Notes: a model not told the origin generated them from the letters alone. A stretch of 41,361 bases of DNA from Acidobacteriota bacterium (GCA_021813825.1 JAKAJI010000007.1:1-41361), one strand, 5' to 3'. Counted from the first letter of the stretch, positions 25,459-34,478 are shown. A program made the numbers and translations.

Positions 25459-26207
25459 CAGAGCAACTCGAGTTGGCCTCACGCCTGCAGGCGTACGACC
25501 AACACATCGCTCAGCTTCAGAAAGAGATCGCGGCACTTCCCAAGCACATCGCGCAGATTGAGAAGGCGCTCGACGCGCACTTGCGGCGGCTTGAGGCCGA
25601 CCGGGCGGCGCTGGCGGCCAACCTGAGGGACCGCAAGCGGTTGGAAGACGACGTGAAGGTGAACGAGCAGAAGATCTCGAAGCTGAAGGACCAGATGCTG
25701 CAGGCCAAGACGAACGAGCAGTACCGGGCCTTCCAGCACGAAATCGAGTTTTGCGAGAAGGAGATTCGCAGGGCTGAGGACAAGATACTCGACTTGATGG
25801 GCGAGTCCGAGCCGCTGGACCAGAATGTGAAGAAGGCCGAGGCGGCGCTGGCGCAGGAGAAGAAGACGGTAGAAGGCGAGAAGGCGCAGGCGCGGGAGCG
25901 GACCGCGAAGGACGAGGCGGAGTTGAAGCGGCTGCGCGACGAGCGGGAACAGGCGCTTGGGGCACTAACGCCGGAAGTGCGGAGCGCCTACGAACGCATC
26001 CGCAAGAAGTGGAATGGGACTGTGCTGGCGGAGGCGACCGACGGGCGGTGCGGGGCCTGCTACATTGCGCTTCGGCCGCAGTTGTTCCAGGAATTGCGCA
26101 AGGGCGACAAGCTGGTGTTCTGCGAAAGTTGCGGGCGGTTTCTGTTCTACAATCCGCCGGTGGCTGTGGACCTGAGCGGCAACGCGCAGGCCGCGCCCAG
26201 AGATTAA
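25455..26207 (+). CDS. Coiled-coil protein with C4 zinc ribbon (CT398-like)
   Basis: A 250-residue protein: an N-terminal long coiled coil (about 5-185, Lys/Glu/Gln-rich heptads) and a C-terminal zinc ribbon with CGACYIALRPQ (Cys pair) and VFCESCGRFLFYNP (second Cys pair). This is the architecture of the C4-type zinc ribbon family widespread in bacteria (COG1579, Chlamydia CT398). Relatives have been proposed to interact with RNA polymerase or secretion components, but the function is not established. The ATG at 25455 overlaps the permease stop; an in-frame reading from 24972 runs through the permease gene and is rejected. It overlaps the end of the convergent radical SAM gene by four bases. 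Confidence 0.88.
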   Translation: MTEQLELASRLQAYDQHIAQLQKEIAALPKHIAQIEKALDAHLRRLEADRAALAANLRDRKRLEDDVKVNEQKISKLKDQMLQAKTNEQYRAFQHEIEFCEKEIRRAEDKILDLMGESEPLDQNVKKAEAALAQEKKTVEGEKAQARERTAKDEAELKRLRDEREQALGALTPEVRSAYERIRKKWNGTVLAEATDGRCGACYIALRPQLFQELRKGDKLVFCESCGRFLFYNPPVAVDLSGNAQAAPRD

Positions 26208-27856
26208 GCCTCTGACCAGTTGCGGCGCTCGATGAAGGTGGCCGGTTCGTAGGTCTTTCCGGCGGCGAGGCGGCGCTGCTCCCGGCCGCTGGACCAGAGA
26301 AAGACGGGGCCGAGGACACCCGACATGAGGCGGGCGGCGGCTCCGAATTCATTTCCGATTTCCCGGCGCAGTGCGTGGATCTGCCGGCTCAGATTTTCGT
26401 TCGAGCTGCGGAGGCGGCGCTCCATAGCCCAAAGCAAGCCGCTGTAGGCGGTTTTGATGGAGCGGACTTCCCAAGCGAAGCGGGAGCGGACCCGGGGATC
26501 GGGATCGTTCCGATAGCGCTTCCAGCCTTCGAGCGTGGTGCGGCAGATGCGGAAGAGGCTGGGGCCGTTGCGTTCGAAATCGCGGCGGAAGGCCCAATCG
26601 AGGAACCGGCGGGAGTCCTCGCGCGAGATGGCGTTGTGCCGGAAGTTAAATTTGTACTGGCCGTGGATGTCGGCGAGGTCGACATCGAGCAGGAGGTTCT
26701 TGTCGCGCATCTCCTGGTAGAGCGGCGTGCCGGGCACCGGCGTGTAGAGCATGAACTGGTGGAAGTCGGTTTCCTGCGAGATGGCGTGCTCGATCTCTTC
26801 TTCAATGTTGTCCGGGGTGTGGTGTTCGAGGCCGACAATGGTGGAGCCGAGCAGCTTGATGCCGTGTTCGCGGAGTTGGCGCGTGAGCGCCTTGGTGTCC
26901 TGGCCCTTGAGCTTGGCGTAGCCCGCGCGAGGAGACTCGAGGCCCATCCAGATCCAGGAGATACCAAGCTCGACTAACTCGCGCATGGTGTACTTACTAA
27001 TTGCGTTGGCGGAGGAGAAGACGTAAAGAGCCCACGCCTTGCCCTTCGCTTTCATCTGTTCGAGCAGCTCCATGGCGCGGCGGCGGTGGAGAAGGAAATT
27101 TTCGTCCATGAGGAAGAACGAACGGACCTTCATGGATTCTTCCATCTCGCACATGACACGGAAGAGCTCGTCCCCAGTCTGGTAGAAGTTGAGGAACTTG
27201 CCCTTGCCACCGAAGAAAGCCGAGGTCGTGCAGAAGTTACAGCCGAGCGGGCAACCGACGGACGGGATGATGGTTGCCGCGGTGTCGCCGCCGCCGGAGG
27301 GGACCTTGATGCCCATGGTGCGGATGTCGAAGCCGGACACAATGTGGGGATGGCGGATAGAAGCCGAGACGTCTTCGCCGAGGAAGGCACGCATCCAGGC
27401 GATGCCGTCGCCGCGGACGATGTGGTCGGCGTCGATCATGTGTTCTATGCCGGGGATGGCGGCGACGTGGCCGCCGACGACGATCGTCGACTGAGGCGAG
27501 AGTTCGCGGGTCATGCGGCACATCTCGCGGACCTTGCCGACGTTGACAATGATGGACGAGATGCCGACAATGTCGTAGCGATGGCTGGTTAATTCGCGGG
27601 CGAAGCCTTCGCGGGTGGGAAAGTCGAGCAGGGTGGAAGGGGCGGAGATGTTCTCCTGGATCATCATGATGCCCCAGGAACGGTGGAACATGCGCAGAGA
27701 AAACTCTCCCTGGCCGCGCGTCACCTGGTTGTGGTAAAGCTCCATCGGGTTGACGCGGCGGCTGCCAAACTCGTCATCCTGCGCGTAGGGTCCAAAGACG
27801 GAAGTTAAGAGAACGCGAGCTTGCGTGCCCTTCGGATGTATGTTCACTTCATTCAA
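26204..27856 (-). CDS. Radical SAM protein with N-terminal cobalamin-binding-like domain
   Basis: A 550-residue enzyme. Residues about 15-180 have the Rossmann-like B12-binding fold pattern (YDIVGISSIIVNVGKVREMCR, TIVVGGHVAAIPGIE, DHIVRGDG), without the DxHxxG lower-ligand motif. The radical SAM barrel carries CPLGCNFC (Cys202, 206, 209) for the 4Fe-4S cluster, then SFFLMDENFLL and the WIWMGLESP region. The C-terminal about 150 residues are Arg/Trp-rich and helical, with no known motif that I recognise. Such enzymes methylate unactivated carbons or rearrange lipids and natural products. It stands alone on the minus strand, so the substrate is unknown. Confidence is high for the class, low for the reaction. 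Confidence 0.88.
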   Translation of the reverse strand: MNEVNIHPKGTQARVLLTSVFGPYAQDDEFGSRRVNPMELYHNQVTRGQGEFSLRMFHRSWGIMMIQENISAPSTLLDFPTREGFARELTSHRYDIVGISSIIVNVGKVREMCRMTRELSPQSTIVVGGHVAAIPGIEHMIDADHIVRGDGIAWMRAFLGEDVSASIRHPHIVSGFDIRTMGIKVPSGGGDTAATIIPSVGCPLGCNFCTTSAFFGGKGKFLNFYQTGDELFRVMCEMEESMKVRSFFLMDENFLLHRRRAMELLEQMKAKGKAWALYVFSSANAISKYTMRELVELGISWIWMGLESPRAGYAKLKGQDTKALTRQLREHGIKLLGSTIVGLEHHTPDNIEEEIEHAISQETDFHQFMLYTPVPGTPLYQEMRDKNLLLDVDLADIHGQYKFNFRHNAISREDSRRFLDWAFRRDFERNGPSLFRICRTTLEGWKRYRNDPDPRVRSRFAWEVRSIKTAYSGLLWAMERRLRSSNENLSRQIHALRREIGNEFGAAARLMSGVLGPVFLWSSGREQRRLAAGKTYEPATFIERRNWSEA

Positions 27857-27896
27857 TTCCTGATTGCGATGTTACACCCGGCGGGAAAACCGTTAC

Positions 27897-27906
27897 GTAA
27901 TATTAC
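27897..27906. repeat. AT-rich palindrome between divergent genes
   Basis: GTAATATTAC is a perfect 10-base palindrome within an AT-rich patch (about 27890-27925), between the radical SAM gene and the TRAP receptor gene. The window is otherwise strongly GC-rich, so this is probably the shared promoter/operator region. No consensus -35/-10 pair could be fixed. Confidence 0.4.
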
Positions 27907-27983
27907 TGTAATTTCAATTTGAAAAGGCGCGTGTTTGGGCGGGACGTGCAAATCCGCGCGTTCACGGCTAATGTGGAAATGTG

Positions 27984-29027
27984 ATGCCGCGCCGGTTTAT
28001 TCCCCTTCTCATCGCTCTTATCGGACTCTCAGCCGCCACACCGGCGCAGGTGCTGGTCCGGATGGGCACACTGGCACCAAAGGACTCGCGGTGGTACCAG
28101 ATTCTGATTGAGATGGGACAAAAGTGGAGCCAGGCGACGGGAGGAAAGCTGAAACTGCGGGTATATCCGGGCGGAGCACAGGGCGATGAGCCGGAGATGG
28201 TGCAGAAGATGCGCATCCACGAGTTGCAGGCGGTGGCGCTGTCGGGTGCGGGGATGAGCGGGATCGACGCGAGCGTGTCGGCGCTGCAGATACCGCTGAT
28301 GTTCGACTCCTACGACGAACTCGACTGGGTACGGGACCGGATTGCGCCGCGGCTTGAGAAGGCAATGCTCAGCCACGGCTACGTTGTGCTGAACTGGGCT
28401 GACGCCGGATGGGTGCATTTCTTCAGCAAGCAGCCGGAGACGACGCCGGATGACTTTCGAAAGATCCGGCTGTGCGTGTTGCAGGGGGACAGCGCGACGT
28501 ATGAGCTGTATAAGAACAACGGATTCCGGCCCGTGTCGCTGGCCGCGACCGATATCCTCACCGGGCTGCAGACGGGATTGATCGATGCGTTTCAGGCGCC
28601 GCCGCTGGTGGCATTCACGAGCCAGTGGTTTGGCGGAGCGCGGAACATGCTGGACATTAAATTCGCGACGCTGGTGGGGGCGACTCTGATTTCGAAAGAT
28701 GTCTGGGACAAGTTTTCGCCGGCCGATCAGAAGAAGATTCTGGAGATCTCGCAGCAGTCGGGAGTGGAGTTGCGGAAGGAGATCCGGGGGCTGGAGGACA
28801 GTTCGGTCGCGATGATGCAGACGATGGGGCTGAACGTAGTGACGGCGACGCCGCAGGCGCGGGCGGCGTGGAAGCAACTGATACAGACGAAGCTGTACCC
28901 GGCGCTCCGTACGCACGGGATGCCGCCGGACTTGTTTGACGAGGTGGAGAAGTTGAGCGCGGAGTATGAGGCTGCGCATGCCGCGCCGAAGGCTAAGCCG
29001 CACACCGGACGTGCGCGCCGGTCGTGA
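27984..29027 (+). CDS. TRAP transporter periplasmic solute-binding protein (DctP family)
   Basis: Exported receptor of a TRAP (sodium-driven) transporter, 347 residues from ATG 27984; GTG 27981 is immediately adjacent but closer to the GGA at 27975-27977. Signal: PRRFIPLLIALIGLSAATPAQ. The mature protein shows LVRMGTLAPKDSRWYQILIEMGQKW, LKLRVYPGGAQGDEPEMVQKM, the binding-arginine region FRKIRLCVLQGDSATYELYKNNGFRPVSL (the conserved Arg that clamps a carboxylate is expected here) and GLQTGLIDAFQAPP. The ligand is probably an organic acid. Its stop overlaps the permease start (GTGA), so both are made together. Confidence 0.92.
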   Translation: MPRRFIPLLIALIGLSAATPAQVLVRMGTLAPKDSRWYQILIEMGQKWSQATGGKLKLRVYPGGAQGDEPEMVQKMRIHELQAVALSGAGMSGIDASVSALQIPLMFDSYDELDWVRDRIAPRLEKAMLSHGYVVLNWADAGWVHFFSKQPETTPDDFRKIRLCVLQGDSATYELYKNNGFRPVSLAATDILTGLQTGLIDAFQAPPLVAFTSQWFGGARNMLDIKFATLVGATLISKDVWDKFSPADQKKILEISQQSGVELRKEIRGLEDSSVAMMQTMGLNVVTATPQARAAWKQLIQTKLYPALRTHGMPPDLFDEVEKLSAEYEAAHAAPKAKPHTGRARRS

Positions 29028-30832
29028 GCGCCTCGTCTCTGCGGTCCAGGATCTTCGAGACGCCGGAGAACCTGCTCGCCACGGCGATGCTGTCGCTGAT
29101 GGCGCTGTTGCCGGTGCTCGAAATGGCATCGCGGCACCTGCGGTTCATTCCGAGCATTCCGGGCTCGCCGGTGTACGTGCAGCATCTGACGCTATGCATC
29201 GGGATGTTCGGGGGGGCGCTGGCGGCGCGGTTCGGACGGTTGCTGACGGTTTCGGCGAGCACGATGTTGCCGAAGCGGTGGCGGCGGCCGGCGGCGATCC
29301 TGGCGGGTTTTGTCCTGACGGCGGTAGCGACGGCGCTCGCTTACGCATCGTGGCAGTTCCTGGTCAGCGAGCGCGAGGCTTCGAGCATGCTGGTGCCTGG
29401 GATTCCGAAGTGGTATGCGCTGCTGGTGATGCCCTTGGGCTTCGGCTGGATCGCTCTGCGCGCGGTGTGGCACGCGGATGCGAAGTGGTACGGGAAGCTC
29501 GCCGCGGCAGGTGGGCTATTGGCCCCGGTGATCTTGAATTCGGCCGACCCGTCGACGCCGGGGTTGTTCCCGCTCGGAGTGGCGCTGCTGTTTCTGGCGA
29601 CGCTCGCCGGCTTGCCGGTATTCGCGGTGTTTGGCGGGTTTGCGTTGTTCTTGTTCTGGCATACGCAGACGCCGGTGGCGAGCGCGCCGGTGGAAATGTA
29701 CCGCCTGGTGGCTTCGCCCCTGCTTCCGTCGATTCCGCTGTTCACTTTTGCCGGGTATCTGATGGTCGAAGGCGGGGCGACGCGACGCCTGCTCCGAATG
29801 TTCGAGGCTTTGTTCGGGTGGGCTCCGGGCGGACTGGCGATCGTGACGGTGGTGATCTGCGCAATCTTCACCTGGGGCGGGTCGGGGCTAACGATTCTTT
29901 CCCTCGGCGGACTGCTGGTTCCGGTGCTGATCCGGGCGCACTATCCTGAGCGATTTTCGATTGGACTGTTGACGGCATCGGGGTCGCTCGGGCTGCTGTT
30001 TCCGCCGAGTCTGCCGGTGATTCTTTACGGCGTGTATGCGCAGACGCCGATCGACAGTCTGTTTCTGGGAGGCATTCTCCCAGGACTGCTGATGGTGGCG
30101 CTCGTTGGAATTTTCGGCGTGCGGCAGGGCATTCATAGCGGCGCGGAGCGGGCACGGTTCTCGGCGAAGGAAGCGGCGCAGGCGTTGTGGGAAGCCAAGT
30201 GGGAGTTGCTGCTGCCGGCGATCATGCTGGTGGGTTTGTTTGGCGGATTCGGGACGTTGACGGAGGCAGCGGCGCTGACGGCGTTCGCAGCGCTCATCGT
30301 GGAGGCGGGATTCTATCGGCAGCTTTCGATCCGGCGAGATTACGTGAGGGTGTGCGTGGAGTGCGCGGCGGTGGTCGGCGGGATTCTGCTGATTATCGGC
30401 AGCGCGCTGGCGTTTACGAATTATCTGGTCGACGCGGAGATTCCGTCGCGGCTTGTGGACTGGGTCCGGTTCCATATCCATTCACGGATTTTGTTTCTGC
30501 TGGCGCTGAACGTGGCGCTGTTAGTCGTCGGAAGTCTGATGGACATCTTCGCGGCGATTCTGGTGATTGTGCCGCTGCTGAAGCCGCTGATCGGAGTTTA
30601 CGGGATCGATCCAGTGCAGATGGGGATTATCTTCCTGGCGAATTTAGAGCTTGGTTACCTGATGCCGCCTGTCGGGATTAACTTGTGCCTGTCGGCTTAC
30701 CGGTTCGAAAAACCGATGGTGACGGTCTATCGGGCACTGCTCCCATTTATTGCGGTATTACTTTCGGGGGTTCTGATTATTACTTACGTGCCTTGGATCA
30801 CGACCGTGCTGCCACGCGCCTTCGGGAAGTGA
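29024..30832 (+). CDS. TRAP transporter fused permease (DctQ-DctM)
   Basis: Single-chain membrane subunit (602 residues) joining the small DctQ and large DctM parts of a TRAP system. The N-terminal about 165 residues with four to five helices (MLSLMALLPVLEMASRHL, a VQHLTLCIGMFGGALAARFGRLLTV block) correspond to DctQ; then the 12-TM DctM region with LPSIPLFTFAGYLMVEGGATRRLL, TWGGSGLTILSLGGLLVPVL, ASGSLGLLFPPSLPVILYG and, near the end, ANLELGYLMPPVGINLCLSAYRF. The start is GTG 29024, overlapping the receptor's stop. Its own stop overlaps the next gene's GTG. Fused permeases are known in TRAP systems, so the fusion is expected rather than an artefact. Confidence 0.92.
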   Translation: MSASSLRSRIFETPENLLATAMLSLMALLPVLEMASRHLRFIPSIPGSPVYVQHLTLCIGMFGGALAARFGRLLTVSASTMLPKRWRRPAAILAGFVLTAVATALAYASWQFLVSEREASSMLVPGIPKWYALLVMPLGFGWIALRAVWHADAKWYGKLAAAGGLLAPVILNSADPSTPGLFPLGVALLFLATLAGLPVFAVFGGFALFLFWHTQTPVASAPVEMYRLVASPLLPSIPLFTFAGYLMVEGGATRRLLRMFEALFGWAPGGLAIVTVVICAIFTWGGSGLTILSLGGLLVPVLIRAHYPERFSIGLLTASGSLGLLFPPSLPVILYGVYAQTPIDSLFLGGILPGLLMVALVGIFGVRQGIHSGAERARFSAKEAAQALWEAKWELLLPAIMLVGLFGGFGTLTEAAALTAFAALIVEAGFYRQLSIRRDYVRVCVECAAVVGGILLIIGSALAFTNYLVDAEIPSRLVDWVRFHIHSRILFLLALNVALLVVGSLMDIFAAILVIVPLLKPLIGVYGIDPVQMGIIFLANLELGYLMPPVGINLCLSAYRFEKPMVTVYRALLPFIAVLLSGVLIITYVPWITTVLPRAFGK

Positions 30833-31413
30833 GCGTTGCCGTGGCGCTTCCTCCGTACCCATGGCCTATGCCGGAGCTAGACACGCCTCGGCTTCATCTG
30901 CGGAAGTTTGCGCAGACGGATTTACTGGCGGTGTACGCGTGGGGAAGCGATCCGGAGGTGGCGCGGTACGCTTTGTGGGACCGGCACGAGTCACCGGTGG
31001 ATTCGCAGGCATTCCTCGACTTTTGCTTTCGCGAGTATGCCGAGCGTGGAATCGGGCCATGGGCGGTGGTTCGCAAGGATTCGGGTGAGTTGATCGGCAA
31101 CTGCTCATACGGGCGGATCGTGCCGGAAGAGTCGAGGATCGAGCTGGCGTATTACTTCGCGCGGCCGCACTGGGGCCATGGATTTGCGACGGAGGCGGTG
31201 CGGGCGGCGATGGATTATGCGTTCGGCGTGATCGGGGCGCGGCGCGTGGAAGCGCGGTGCGTCGCTGACAACAAGGCAAGTGAGAGAGTGATGCAGAAGG
31301 CGGGGTTGGAGTACCGCGGAACCCTGCGATGTTACTTGGGGCAACGGGATGAGATGGCGGATTTGACCACTTACGCGCTGGAGCGCTATCAGTGGCTGGG
31401 TCAGAAGCGGTAG
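30829..31413 (+). CDS. GNAT N-acetyltransferase (RimJ/RimL type)
   Basis: Cytoplasmic acetyl-CoA-dependent acetyltransferase. From GTG 30829 it has 194 residues; ATG 30868 (MPELDTPRLHLRKF) is an equally good start and closer to the usual family N-terminus. GNAT motifs: TPRLHLRKFAQTDL, PWAVVRKDSGELIGNCSYG, IELAYYFARPHWGHGFATEAVRAAMDYAF (acetyl-CoA loop, here GHGFAT) and the RimJ-type VADNKASERVMQKAGLEYRG. The target (N-terminal amine, amino-sugar, small metabolite) is unknown. GTGA overlap with the TRAP permease stop suggests the three genes form one operon, though a link to TRAP transport is not obvious. Confidence 0.9.
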   Translation: MSVAVALPPYPWPMPELDTPRLHLRKFAQTDLLAVYAWGSDPEVARYALWDRHESPVDSQAFLDFCFREYAERGIGPWAVVRKDSGELIGNCSYGRIVPEESRIELAYYFARPHWGHGFATEAVRAAMDYAFGVIGARRVEARCVADNKASERVMQKAGLEYRGTLRCYLGQRDEMADLTTYALERYQWLGQKR

Positions 31414-31474
31414 GCGAACCGTGGCCGCTTGCCCGGTTAGCGTGAGGGTGTCAACATAGGTCAGCAGCGGGACC

Positions 31475-31498
31475 ATCCGGCGCGAGGGAACGCCGGAT
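31475..31498. other. Hairpin before the 31525 membrane-protein gene
   Basis: ATCCGGCG (31475-31482) and CGCCGGAT (31491-31498) form a perfect 8-bp stem with an 8-base loop in the 111-base gap after the acetyltransferase. It may end the TRAP operon or be leader structure; no T run follows. Confidence 0.4.
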
Positions 31499-31524
31499 CG
31501 ACGGGAATCGACGCGGAGGGTAGG

Positions 31525-32085
31525 ATGACGCCTTTGAGCGCATTGTGGTTGCCGATTTTGCTGTCTGCGGTGGTGGTGTTTGTGGTAAGCAGCGTGATTC
31601 ATATGCTGCTTCCGTGGCATAAGGGCGATTACAAGAAACTGCCGCACGAGGCGGAGGTGCTGGACGCGCTTCGGCCGTTTGACATACCGCCGGGCGACTA
31701 CATGGCACCGTGCCCGCAGAGCACGAAGGATTTGGGCTCCGCCGAGTTCAAGGAGAAGATGAACCAGGGCCCGGTGATTGTCATGACCGTGCTGCCGACT
31801 GGACCGATGGCGATGGGACGGAACCTGGCGCTGTGGTTTCTCTACTCGGTGGTTGTGGGGTTGTTCGCGGGGTACATAGCGGGACGGGCGCTTTCGCCGG
31901 GGACGAATTATCTGCACGTGTTCCGGTTCGTGGGGGCGACCGCCTTCATCGGGTACTCGGTGGCGTTGTGGCAGATGACGATCTGGTACCGGCGAAACTG
32001 GACCACGACGATCAAATCCACAATGGACGGGGTGCTTTACGGGTTGCTGACGGCCGGGATGTTTGGCTGGCTTTGGCCGCGATAG
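31525..32085 (+). CDS. Uncharacterised four-helix membrane protein
   Basis: A 186-residue protein that I do not recognise. Apparent helices: about 7-28 ([22 protein letters not shown]), about 101-122 ([20 protein letters not shown]), about 133-155 and about 166-184. A soluble segment (about 30-95) with [15 protein letters not shown], a single Cys and a MAPCPQ patch separates helices one and two. GGAGGG at 31515-31520, four bases before the ATG, supports the start. It lies 39 bases before the DUF2760/Hsp70 cassette on the same strand, so it may belong to that transcription unit; the evidence is position only. Confidence 0.8.
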   Translation: MTPLSALWLPILLSAVVVFVVSSVIHMLLPWHKGDYKKLPHEAEVLDALRPFDIPPGDYMAPCPQSTKDLGSAEFKEKMNQGPVIVMTVLPTGPMAMGRNLALWFLYSVVVGLFAGYIAGRALSPGTNYLHVFRFVGATAFIGYSVALWQMTIWYRRNWTTTIKSTMDGVLYGLLTAGMFGWLWPR

Positions 32086-32124
32086 GCGGCGGCGAACGCT
32101 ACACTATCCCTTTAGGGGTTTAAC

Positions 32125-32640
32125 TTGTCGCGTATCGCATCTGCATTTCGTAGTTTCTTCGCTATTTTGTTTTCGGGTGCACTGCCTGAGGACATCGCGT
32201 CTACCTTCGGGTATGTGAAGAAGAAGGCCGAGCCGCCGAAGCCAAAGTTTGTGCCGACGGCGGCCGACGGCGCGCTGCAACTGCTGGGCATTCTGCAGCG
32301 GGACGCGCGGCTGCTGGATTTCTTTCTGGAAGACATCACGCCTTACTCGGATGAAGAGGTCGGGTCGGCCGTGCGCGATGTGCATGCGAAGTGCCGCGCG
32401 GCGCTGACCCGCTATGTGGAACTTGCTCCCGTGATTGACGGGGTCGAGGGGACGTTTACGAAACTCGATACTGTCAACCCGGCGGCAGTGAAGCTGCTCG
32501 GAAACGTGCCAGCGAAAGGCAAGGCGGCGGGCGGCGTATTGCGTCACAAGGGTTGGCAGGCAAGGAAGATTGATCTGCCGGCGATTCCGGGTCCGGACGC
32601 GACGGCGATTCTGGCGCCGGCCGAACTGGAAGTCGAGTAA
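32125..32640 (+). CDS. DUF2760-family protein of the Hsp70 cassette
   Basis: A 171-residue protein matching, by recall, the bacterial DUF2760 family, which is found beside Hsp70-like genes. Visible features: an amphipathic start (RIASAFRSFFAILFSG), a conserved ADGALQLLGILQRDARLLDFFLEDI block (about 46-70), a middle DEEVGSAVRDVHAKCRAAL helix, and a C-terminal GVLRHKGWQARKIDLPAIP typical of the family. Function unknown; co-occurrence suggests a cofactor or client adaptor. The start is TTG 32125 with AGGGG (32114-32118) six bases upstream; no earlier start is available because of the preceding gene. It is followed five bases later by the first Hsp70. Confidence 0.85.
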   Translation: MSRIASAFRSFFAILFSGALPEDIASTFGYVKKKAEPPKPKFVPTAADGALQLLGILQRDARLLDFFLEDITPYSDEEVGSAVRDVHAKCRAALTRYVELAPVIDGVEGTFTKLDTVNPAAVKLLGNVPAKGKAAGGVLRHKGWQARKIDLPAIPGPDATAILAPAELEVE

Positions 32641-32645
32641 GGGCC

Positions 32646-34478
32646 TTGTCCACTCCGTTTGTTGTCGGGATCGATCTCGGCACAACCAACAGCAGCATGG
32701 CGTATGCACGGACGGATGCCGCACCGTCGGATCCGCTCGCGACGCCTCCGGTGCATCCCTTCGCAATCACGCAGTTGGTGAATGCGAGCGAGCCGAGGGA
32801 AGAAGCGCTGCTGCCGTCGTTTTTGTATCTGGCGGGACCGAACGATTTCCCCGCCGGGGCGCTGGCGCTGCCATGGAGCGAGGATGCGCCGCTGGTGGGC
32901 GTGCTGGCGCGGAAGCGCGGCGCGGAAGTTCCCGCGCGGCTGGTTTCGTCGGCAAAGTCGTGGTTGTGCCATGCAGGCGTTGACCGCACGGCGGCGCTGC
33001 TGCCGCTGAACGCGCCCGAGGGCACGGAAAAAGTTTCGCCGGTGCACGCCTCGCGGCTGTATCTGGAGCATCTTCGGCACGCCTGGGATCAGGCGCACCC
33101 GGACGCTCCGCTTGAAACACAGCACGTTCTGTTGACGGTGCCGGCCTCCTTCGACGCGGTGGCGAGGGACCTGACGCTGAAGGCCGCCGCCGAGGCGGGT
33201 CTGGGCGATGTGGTATTGCTCGAAGAGCCGCAAGCGGCTTTCTACGCCTGGATTGAGCGGCACCCGGACTGGCGCGAGCGCATCTCGGTGGGCGACCTGA
33301 TTCTGGTGGCCGACATCGGCGGCGGGACGACAGACTTCACGCTCATCGCGGTGACCGAGGAGGCGGGCGAATTGAAACTCGAGCGCGTCGCGGTGGGCGA
33401 GCATATTCTGCTGGGCGGCGATAATGTGGACCTGGCGCTGGCGCGGCACGTGGAGCAGGAACTCGCCGGACGGAAGGTGACGCTCGATTCGCTGCAGTTG
33501 TACGGGCTGTGGCAGCAGTGCCGCGAGGCGAAGGAAGCGCTGCTCGATCCGCAAAACACGAAGGACTCACTGCCAATTACGATTCTGGGGCGCGGGTCGA
33601 GCCTGATCGGCGGGGCGATCAAAGCGAAACTGATGCGCGCCGACGTGGAGCGGATCCTACTGGACGGTTTTCTGCCAAAGGTGGAGAGCACGGAGATGCC
33701 GCAGCGCGCGCGGGCGCGGATGGGGTTGGCCGAGCTCGGGCTGCCGTATGCGACCGACGCGGCAATTACGAGGCACTTGGCGCGTTTCCTTCGGCAACCG
33801 GCGGCTGGAGCAGCGGGCGAGAGCGTTCGGCGCGGTCCGAGTGGGCTGGCGTGTCCGACGCATGTATTGTTTAACGGCGGTTTGCTCCGAGCGGGTGCGG
33901 CGCGAGAGCGCCTGATGGAAACGCTGAATACGTGGCTGGCGGCCGAAGGCGCGCCGGCAGCCCAACCTCTGCCGGGCGAGGACCTGATGCAGGCGGTTTC
34001 GCGCGGCGCGGCCTACTATGGGTTGTCGCGTTTGGGGCGCGGCGTGCGAATCCGCGGCGGCGTGCCGCGGACTTACTATGTCGGCATCGAAAGCTCGCTG
34101 CCGGCCGTGCCCGGGATGCCCGCTCCGCTGAAGGCGCTGACGGTAGTGCCGTACGGAATGGAAGAAGGTACGGAGTTGCGGTTTCCGGATCGCGTATTCG
34201 GGCTGGCCGTCGGCGAGCCCGCAGAGTTCCGGTTCTTTCATTCGGCGACACGGCGGGAAGATGCGGCGGGAACGCTGCTCGACGAGATGCCGGCCGATGT
34301 GGAGGAGCTTGCGCCGATGCAGGTGGAGTTGCCGGCCGAAGGCGCGACGGGCGGGTTCATTCCCGTGACGCTCGAATCGGCGGTGACGCCGACGGGGCTG
34401 CTGCAGCTCTGGTGCGTGGCGCGCGACGGGCGCCGATGGAAGCTCGAGTTCAATGTGCGGGAGCGCCACGAGGGATGA
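32646..34478 (+). CDS. Divergent Hsp70-family ATPase, first copy
   Basis: A 610-residue actin-fold ATPase of the Hsp70 superfamily, distinct from DnaK. Motifs: [15 protein letters not shown] (about 8-22), VLLTVPASFDAVARDLT (about 161-177), LLEEPQAAFYAWI, the phosphate-2 loop VADIGGGTTDFTLI (about 221-234), LLGGDNVDLALARH (about 255-268) and VLFNGGLLRAG. An inserted segment (about 25-110) lies early in the ATPase domain. After about residue 460 there is only a short beta-rich region and no DnaK-type lid. The start is TTG 32646 (MSTPFVVGIDLG), with a weak ribosome binding site (GAGTAAGGG). It ends in an ATGA overlap with the second Hsp70. Clients and partners are unknown. Confidence 0.88.
   Translation: MSTPFVVGIDLGTTNSSMAYARTDAAPSDPLATPPVHPFAITQLVNASEPREEALLPSFLYLAGPNDFPAGALALPWSEDAPLVGVLARKRGAEVPARLVSSAKSWLCHAGVDRTAALLPLNAPEGTEKVSPVHASRLYLEHLRHAWDQAHPDAPLETQHVLLTVPASFDAVARDLTLKAAAEAGLGDVVLLEEPQAAFYAWIERHPDWRERISVGDLILVADIGGGTTDFTLIAVTEEAGELKLERVAVGEHILLGGDNVDLALARHVEQELAGRKVTLDSLQLYGLWQQCREAKEALLDPQNTKDSLPITILGRGSSLIGGAIKAKLMRADVERILLDGFLPKVESTEMPQRARARMGLAELGLPYATDAAITRHLARFLRQPAAGAAGESVRRGPSGLACPTHVLFNGGLLRAGAARERLMETLNTWLAAEGAPAAQPLPGEDLMQAVSRGAAYYGLSRLGRGVRIRGGVPRTYYVGIESSLPAVPGMPAPLKALTVVPYGMEEGTELRFPDRVFGLAVGEPAEFRFFHSATRREDAAGTLLDEMPADVEELAPMQVELPAEGATGGFIPVTLESAVTPTGLLQLWCVARDGRRWKLEFNVRERHEG

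Noticed and set aside
33932-34474. N-terminal extension of the second Hsp70
   Set aside because: The extension lies inside the first Hsp70 gene and is Gly/Arg/Ala-rich; the ATP motif GIDLGTTNS starts four residues after ATG 34475.
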